Source of the DNA: Acholeplasmatales bacterium
GTDB taxonomy: Bacteria > Bacillota_I > Bacilli_A > Acholeplasmatales > Anaeroplasmataceae
Assembly: GCA_016282815.1 (NCBI GenBank)
Contig: JAEELU010000038.1
Span: 1-7,504, forward strand
Reading direction: 5' to 3'
DNA: 7,504 bases
Shown here piece by piece: positions 6,901 through 7,504 of this stretch. Positions within the stretch are counted from its first letter, which is position 1. Every line of letters starts with the position of its first letter. The position numbers and the translations under genes are program-made. The notes beneath the pieces are model-generated. The model did not search any database, was not told the origin of the DNA, and worked only from the letters and a program-made list of their open reading frames with translations.

Positions 6901-7226
6901 CTTAAAGCACCAGCATCTGGCTTACCCTTTTTGCTTTCGGATTTACCATTATCAAGTTTAACTGCGTTATTAACTGCTGGTATTTCTTGTTTTACACCAT
7001 CACCATTAAGTAGTATTTTACCATCCTCAATAGTAGTATTAAATATATCTTCATATCGAGGCTCAGGCATACCATGTATCTCCCCATCATCAGGACCAGC
7101 AGCGTTAACTCTACCTGAGAAGATAGCGACAAGCGAAATTGAAGCAATTGCTAAGACTACCAACGCAAAGAATCTTTTTAAATACTTATTACTTTTCTTT
7201 AAAAAATCTAATATCTTTTTCATCAC
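411..7226 (-). CDS. Giant secreted mosaic surface protein with cohesin-like, dockerin, GLUG-like, InlB B-repeat and LRR_5 regions
   Basis: This is an exported protein of about 2,271 residues with no recognised catalytic domain; its role is inferred to be adhesion or surface assembly. Residue numbers count from the GTG at 7226. The ATG one codon later (7223) is at least as likely, having better spacing from the GGGGGTGA site. Order: signal peptide 1-43; polar linker 44-105; helical domain 106-450 with coiled coil 186-247; beta-rich 451-567; GLUG-like repeats 568-832; unassigned beta-rich 835-985; Ig-like about 985-1074; CxxC/His region 1075-1235; cohesin-like 1246-1380; dockerin 1386-1455; four InlB B-type repeats 1465-1857; unassigned 1858-2085 with an EF-hand-like loop at 2018-2029; LRR_5-like end 2085-2271. 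There is no LPXTG, choline-binding, SLH or C-terminal membrane segment, so attachment may depend on the dockerin or on non-covalent contacts. The frame is intact and ends in TAA. The flanking genes lie 10 and 18 bases away, indicating an operon. The exact family is not recognised. Confidence 0.95.
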   Translation of the reverse strand: MMKKILDFLKKSNKYLKRFFALVVLAIASISLVAIFSGRVNAAGPDDGEIHGMPEPRYEDIFNTTIEDGKILLNGDGVKQEIPAVNNAVKLDNGKSESKKGKPDAGALRERNKAIGKMINSIGSTIAAFIKGGGNTDYGPHVVNLMKSTTNLALTLFSKFPGIGEISDALFDSFVAIVEAFDGSKQSDTKRLMNFIEDQINLVRDDIARTRQDIAELSSKMDEGFENILLALKESFENFEAKTRVNDFFSTSNGAFSYTQLKRYLFSNYTDGYALELSSQIVKVNPNQKRITELQNDLYSSLMSTSTGRTSYLEMFYDNIIQTESHRSIFEYYADFLNSNMQYLSSKSPAVEAGEFMNDVYSTFLTAVNYVRALTEVQRATMFLQIEDVQTVDLDELKYVYGSGQHDYVTFNDLDKVEKRLQEMVDNVDYQISKDIAYVLKLDKTYLYKANDNTLRLSYKTKEETFGNVEKGYTLHFSEINQSFAELFGYNINNFKYYLVDSKGNKLNEGQEDKTTYVVDTDNSFVLNVKYDVLDKSGNPVMTIDSNGNSVPLVYNIYSIPFRVGVTTAFSGGSGKSYDPYIISNVNQFLSIRSLDRHTCYSLITNLDLDGKTVEQMFNDISPYAGTFNGNGFTISNFKIGNSGNQSSIFGYISSTGTITNLTVKNAEVTKNNDNDSTKLDAAIIAGVNNGTISNIIVDSCIVKSIRLSEENSDNVNKSIINYVGTIAAENYGSITYCKVLNSDLYGNSYRKYGANDDGSNSNDVYGGGVVGYNGSNATLSYVSVDSETRIKVYAGSGCDKAFSSRRPYIKAYAGGIAGFVGNTININNLYSGITEITQILVSTEHINDSSWGTSSDKNISEKSSNYIANESAENIKRSSDFEFPQGKTYSINAILSGKIDSTYKIDKALIFNPGTSSFNILEMKFNVKDESSGNVQICNAAVLSVKGFDSSNDSKTEAVRREAEVLVYIEAIKKVVRYVIPYVILPDSPVRVEVIGANITTFDYSTNESDKIVDAKANTTLGTDKINLVLTSGKVIPVGSSALISIDTTTLGDQKAIIKVDNFTDESFEVTVKCANHSWINKTRVVDGYEKIIDEVTHEIYFRLYGYTSRECSICHTIDMIPFNVLCQTELINVVEATCSTLGYTGDKIPYYIDAITHEKVYIDYIVEKGTTIEQLPHTYINENDMGGSHYDDYGHTCSICGHEESHLYSLVENEGIVNGLVYKCEICGHTIVKDNISREDISKMPRVVVDDAYSLAGSHQVVVYVDLHASVGITSANFSIIYDPSLTLVSYRLGNILNDANISRFKVYSDHINVVLAQAATDISTDGTILKLVFETPANASANSRYKIDVVNKGNSDRFTDKNGNKLEFLSYEGYINIVDHLPGDVNGDGLLDMLDVLIVSKYIVLDETEKANYIKEILALNPNLSIGYADVNLDNVIDTDDVVRMLRFDVGGYESQVISQKFIVNLNYNDGSGTIVPYLVDYNYGLGTYGELPQVTKTGYRFDGWYTNIDGTGEKITAVSTVRYNSDQYVQTLYAHWTPNKIIFDNNGGIGQKPSITIYTNSDNMNFSINDKYGNSYITKEATVKFDVNVYDDSLNLEEIYKLNKENTYKQVFLGWSTSKNGNVITNINSVYDLTNFANSQIGTITLYAIWKEIKIDNYLPDTTELPGYNLTGWMLKRNGKTEDIVFKVDATKYTINDSVTLYAKWNLISYNIIYAGNGGKLNSGKNLYFEDDARNSKSNLQLIGIDSIGFTRDGYTFKGWTIDKAFAKTWAYLVEKNYNTIISAFDYKYYDIEYKTVTNSDFVFANEAMLQASATPKPTTTRNINNFITAGLVEDLEEFIDENGFVTLYALWAPNKISITYETSDNVAVLKGTNTLAKDNPVTLPYYYGYDIVLPNDIYEIKSDSDYRRLYSITIPQISSKTYTVDSSMVIYSADLPKENRNAIASVAFDNDSELRKMYIHYSYNGYELFTDRYTGGTGLYFASDLSQMGISKDYYSISSYLSIVDSNGMEGIDYNNNGIISDDEKYITYYHIGDEINSVIRQWPHLDLYIEVQLVGEKKLYDGSTAPLRRNGTMTLTINGSGDFGGIRDNKNKDILIIPDKIRINGGIENINSVDRTALSSACNYYDTSNNRYFKTILFGSGIGSINDLLDDYLTYVEELILPDKLYLAVIATNAPKLKRIVLSNFRDVDLLLLPYTNHSKYIVDIYFRGDLEELNKITDKNSNSIIFDNEYYRIRCYSETKPLISGLPSDMYWYNDNGVIRTWAD
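1140..1175 (-). other. EF-hand-like calcium loop
   Basis: Residues 2018-2029 (DYNNNGIISDDE) match a canonical 12-residue EF-hand loop: D at 1, N at 3, N at 5, G at 6, I at 8 and E at 12. It is flanked by beta-rich sequence rather than clear E and F helices, so it is probably a single calcium-binding loop, as in other secreted mosaic proteins. It lies in an otherwise unassigned region (1858-2085). Confidence 0.6.
1656..2834 (-). repeat. Four irregular InlB B-type (Flg_new) repeats
   Basis: Residues 1465-1857 hold four units marked by a G-W turn and a terminal TLYAxW: GW 1507-1508 with TLYAHW ending at 1540; GW 1618-1619 with TLYAIW ending at 1654; GW 1676-1677 with TLYAKW ending at 1709; GW 1763-1764 with TLYALW ending at 1856. 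This is the Listeria-Bacteroides repeat of ubiquitin-like fold, found in many surface adhesins. Unit 1 is typical in length. Unit 2 is stretched before its GW, unit 3 lacks its first strand, and unit 4 has about 60 extra residues between GW and TLYALW, including a Pro/Thr patch. They probably act as a spacer or adhesive stalk. Confidence 0.9.
2862..3071 (-). other. Dockerin (two calcium loops)
   Basis: Residues 1386-1455 contain two complete calcium-binding loops. Loop one has D1387, N1389, D1391, D1395 and D1398 (DVNGDGLLDMLD). Loop two has D1433, N1435, D1437, D1441 and D1444 (DVNLDNVIDTDD). Each is followed by the expected helix (VLIVSKYIV and VVRMLRFDV). These are the type I dockerin ligand positions 1, 3, 5, 9 and 12, all conserved. 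The distance between loops is 46 residues, about 10 more than in classical clostridial dockerins, because of a charged helical insert. The dockerin is internal rather than terminal, which is unusual. Confidence 0.9.
3087..3491 (-). other. Cohesin-like domain
   Basis: Residues about 1246-1380 begin 'MPRVVVDDAYSLAGSHQVVVYVDL' in pattern, followed by 'GITSANFSIIYDPSLTLVSY', a long variable loop, 'DGTILKLVFETP', 'SRYKIDVVNKG' and the closing 'LSYEGYINIVD'. This is the order seen in cohesin and related carbohydrate-binding-like jelly-roll domains: strand with I/F-x-x-x-Y-D-P, then G-x-L/I-x-x-L-x-F, then G-x-I-x-V. It lies only about six residues before the dockerin. Cohesins bind dockerins in a calcium-dependent way. 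Whether this copy is a working receptor or a structural module cannot be told from sequence. Confidence 0.75.
3522..4004 (-). other. CxxC/His-rich segment, zinc-ribbon-like or disulfide-bearing
   Basis: Residues 1075-1235 hold three CxxC pairs (C1113/C1116, C1199/C1202, C1226/C1229) plus C1075, C1128 and C1140. Histidines adjoin each pair, as in ECSICH, HTCSICGH and KCEICGH. The repeated unit 'C-x-x-C-G-H' with upstream 'H-x-W' or 'G-x-x-H' resembles the Cys-ribbon repeats common between domains of gut Firmicutes surface proteins ('YTCTVCG' type). Its ligand is unknown. The pairs could bind a metal or form disulfides outside the cell. The first unit is degenerate, with isoleucine and threonine where the later two have Gly-His. 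Confidence 0.65.
4005..4274 (-). other. Bacterial Ig-like domain
   Basis: Residues about 985-1074 read as alternating beta strands (VRVEVIGANITTFDY, KINLVLTSGKVIPVG, ALISIDTT) and close with 'DQKAIIKVDN ... ESFEVTVK'. That ending is typical of Big-type Ig-like spacer domains in Gram-positive surface proteins, where the last strand ends in F-x-V-x-V. It probably acts as a stalk. The preceding 835-985 segment is also beta-rich but was not assignable. Confidence 0.55.
4731..5525 (-). other. GLUG-like beta-helix repeat region
   Basis: Residues 568-832 follow the recognisable order of GLUG-containing surface proteins. An entry motif (GGSGKSYDPYIISNVNQFLSI) leads to 'LITNLDLDG', then 'YAGTFNGNGFTISNFKI', 'SIFGYISSTGTITNLTV', 'AAIIAGVNNGTISNIIV', 'GTIAAENYGSITYCKV', 'GGGVVGYNGSNATLSYVSV' and 'YAGGIAGFVGNTININNL'. 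Each unit is a G-x-V/I-x-x-x-N-x-G turn followed by a short strand, as in a right-handed beta-helix. Such regions occur in bacterial adhesins and IgA-protease-like proteins. The repeats are divergent in sequence but consistent in rhythm. One unit carries a polar insertion (about 746-766). Confidence 0.75.
5877..6911 (-). other. Alpha-helical N-terminal domain with coiled coil (unassigned; possibly toxin-like)
   Basis: Residues 106-450 are almost free of proline and glycine after the first third and read as successive amphipathic helices. An apolar stretch (141-181) contains FSKFPGIGEISDALF, followed by a charged heptad-like coiled coil at about 186-247 (FIEDQINLVRDDIART and onward). More helices with aromatic-rich faces follow up to about 450. 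A hydrophobic helix, a PGxG-type turn and a long amphipathic helix at the mature N terminus loosely recall alpha-helical pore-forming domains such as the Cry endotoxin N-domain. A structural stalk or oligomerisation domain is equally possible. No family is assigned with confidence. Confidence 0.5.
7098..7226 (-). other. Signal peptide of the giant protein
   Basis: Residues 1-43 have a long Lys/Arg-rich n-region (about 3-18), a hydrophobic core at about 19-36 (FFALVVLAIASISLVAIF), and a VNA-A/G site giving likely cleavage near residue 42 or 43. The mature protein begins with a polar Asp/Glu/Gly-rich linker. This fits Sec-dependent export. There is no lipobox Cys and no YSIRK motif. Confidence 0.9.
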
Positions 7227-7229
7227 TTG

Positions 7230-7237
7230 TCACCCCC
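7230..7237 (-). promoter_or_regulatory. Ribosome binding site of the giant gene, overlapping the upstream stop
   Basis: The minus strand reads GGGGGTGA, matching seven of eight bases of the ideal GGAGGTGA. It ends 3 bases before the GTG (7226) and 6 before the ATG (7223), which favours the ATG. The last G of the upstream TAG stop (7239-7237) is its first base, so termination of the upstream gene delivers ribosomes directly onto this site. Confidence 0.85.
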
Positions 7238-7504
7238 TACTCTACTGTTACTCCGCCATTAATTACTACTGGCACAATCTTTACTACACCATTATTAGTT
7301 AGATATGATCCTTCAATGATATTTATTGGATATAAGCCTATAGTTGAATATTTATCTAAATCTATAGATATTCTCATTATTTCTGAATAATTACCACTTA
7401 AATCAAATCCTTCTGTATTTATACAGTTAAATGAGCATATATTAGTAACTGTATCTAAGTTAACATTAGATTGAGAACCTCTATTAAATTGACCTTTTAA
7501 TATA
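7237..7504 (-). CDS. Cohesin-like surface protein (3' end only; starts beyond the right edge)
   Basis: The last 88 codons of a gene are visible, ending in TAG at 7239-7237; the frame is open to the window edge. The closing pattern 'YSEIMRISIDLD', then 'IGLYPINIIEGSYL', then 'VVKIVPVVINGGVTVE' matches the end of cohesin-like domains. In those, G-x-Y-P-I is followed by a strand, a loop, and a final V-x-N-G-x-I/V-T-V strand. Two cysteines (residues 23 and 27 of the fragment, ICSFNC) lie in the preceding variable region. No dockerin, LPXTG or membrane segment follows the last strand, so any anchor would have to be nearer the N terminus. The stop sits 10 bases before the GTG of the giant gene, making this the upstream operon member. 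The cohesin call rests on a partial domain. Another beta-sandwich such as a Big domain is possible. Confidence 0.75.
   Translation of the reverse strand, partial: ILKGQFNRGSQSNVNLDTVTNICSFNCINTEGFDLSGNYSEIMRISIDLDKYSTIGLYPINIIEGSYLTNNGVVKIVPVVINGGVTVE

Noticed and set aside
411..7226. Enzyme domain such as a glycosidase or protease expected with a dockerin
   Set aside because: I found no catalytic motif or family pattern in any segment; the recognised modules are all binding, spacer or assembly types.
6823..7302. Open frame of 159 codons on the plus strand
   Set aside because: It lies antisense to the signal peptide and helical domain of the giant gene, has no good ribosome binding site seen, and its hydrophobic, Ser/Pro-rich composition is what the antisense of that coding sequence gives.

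Overview
The window is AT-rich DNA from what looks like a low-GC Gram-positive bacterium, most likely an anaerobic gut or rumen Bacillota. The evidence for this is strong GG-rich Shine-Dalgarno sites, a Gram-positive lipobox, and a surface-protein domain repertoire (GLUG repeats, cohesin, dockerin, InlB B-repeats, BspA-type LRR_5) typical of such organisms. The long reading frame uses the standard code with no in-frame TGA. I cannot name a species.

Everything lies on the minus strand and reads right to left as three tightly packed genes. At the right edge (7237-7504) is the 3' end of a secreted-type protein whose last 88 residues look like the end of a cohesin-like beta-sandwich. Its stop codon lies inside the ribosome binding site of the next gene. 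That gene (411-7226) fills over 90% of the window and encodes an exported mosaic protein of about 2,271 residues. From N to C terminus it carries a signal peptide, a polar linker, an alpha-helical domain with a coiled coil, a beta-rich domain, a GLUG-like repeat region, an Ig-like region, a CxxC/His-rich region, a cohesin-like domain, a two-loop dockerin, four irregular InlB B-type repeats, an unassigned beta-rich region with an EF-hand-like loop, and a divergent BspA-type LRR_5 end. After an 18-base gap containing a clear ribosome binding site comes the 5' part of a lipoprotein gene (1-392), with a LAGC lipobox, a Thr/Pro/Glu linker and the start of an OB-fold-like domain.

The spacing, shared strand and absence of a promoter or terminator between genes argue for one operon. 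All three products appear to act outside the membrane. The giant protein has no recognisable enzyme domain, LPXTG motif or C-terminal membrane anchor. The working idea is therefore a cell-surface assembly or adhesion module, in which the dockerin may pair with a cohesin on the upstream partner or on the protein itself. The helical N-terminal domain is the least explained part and loosely resembles helical pore-forming toxin domains; that is inference. No RNA gene, CRISPR array, insertion sequence or attachment site was seen.
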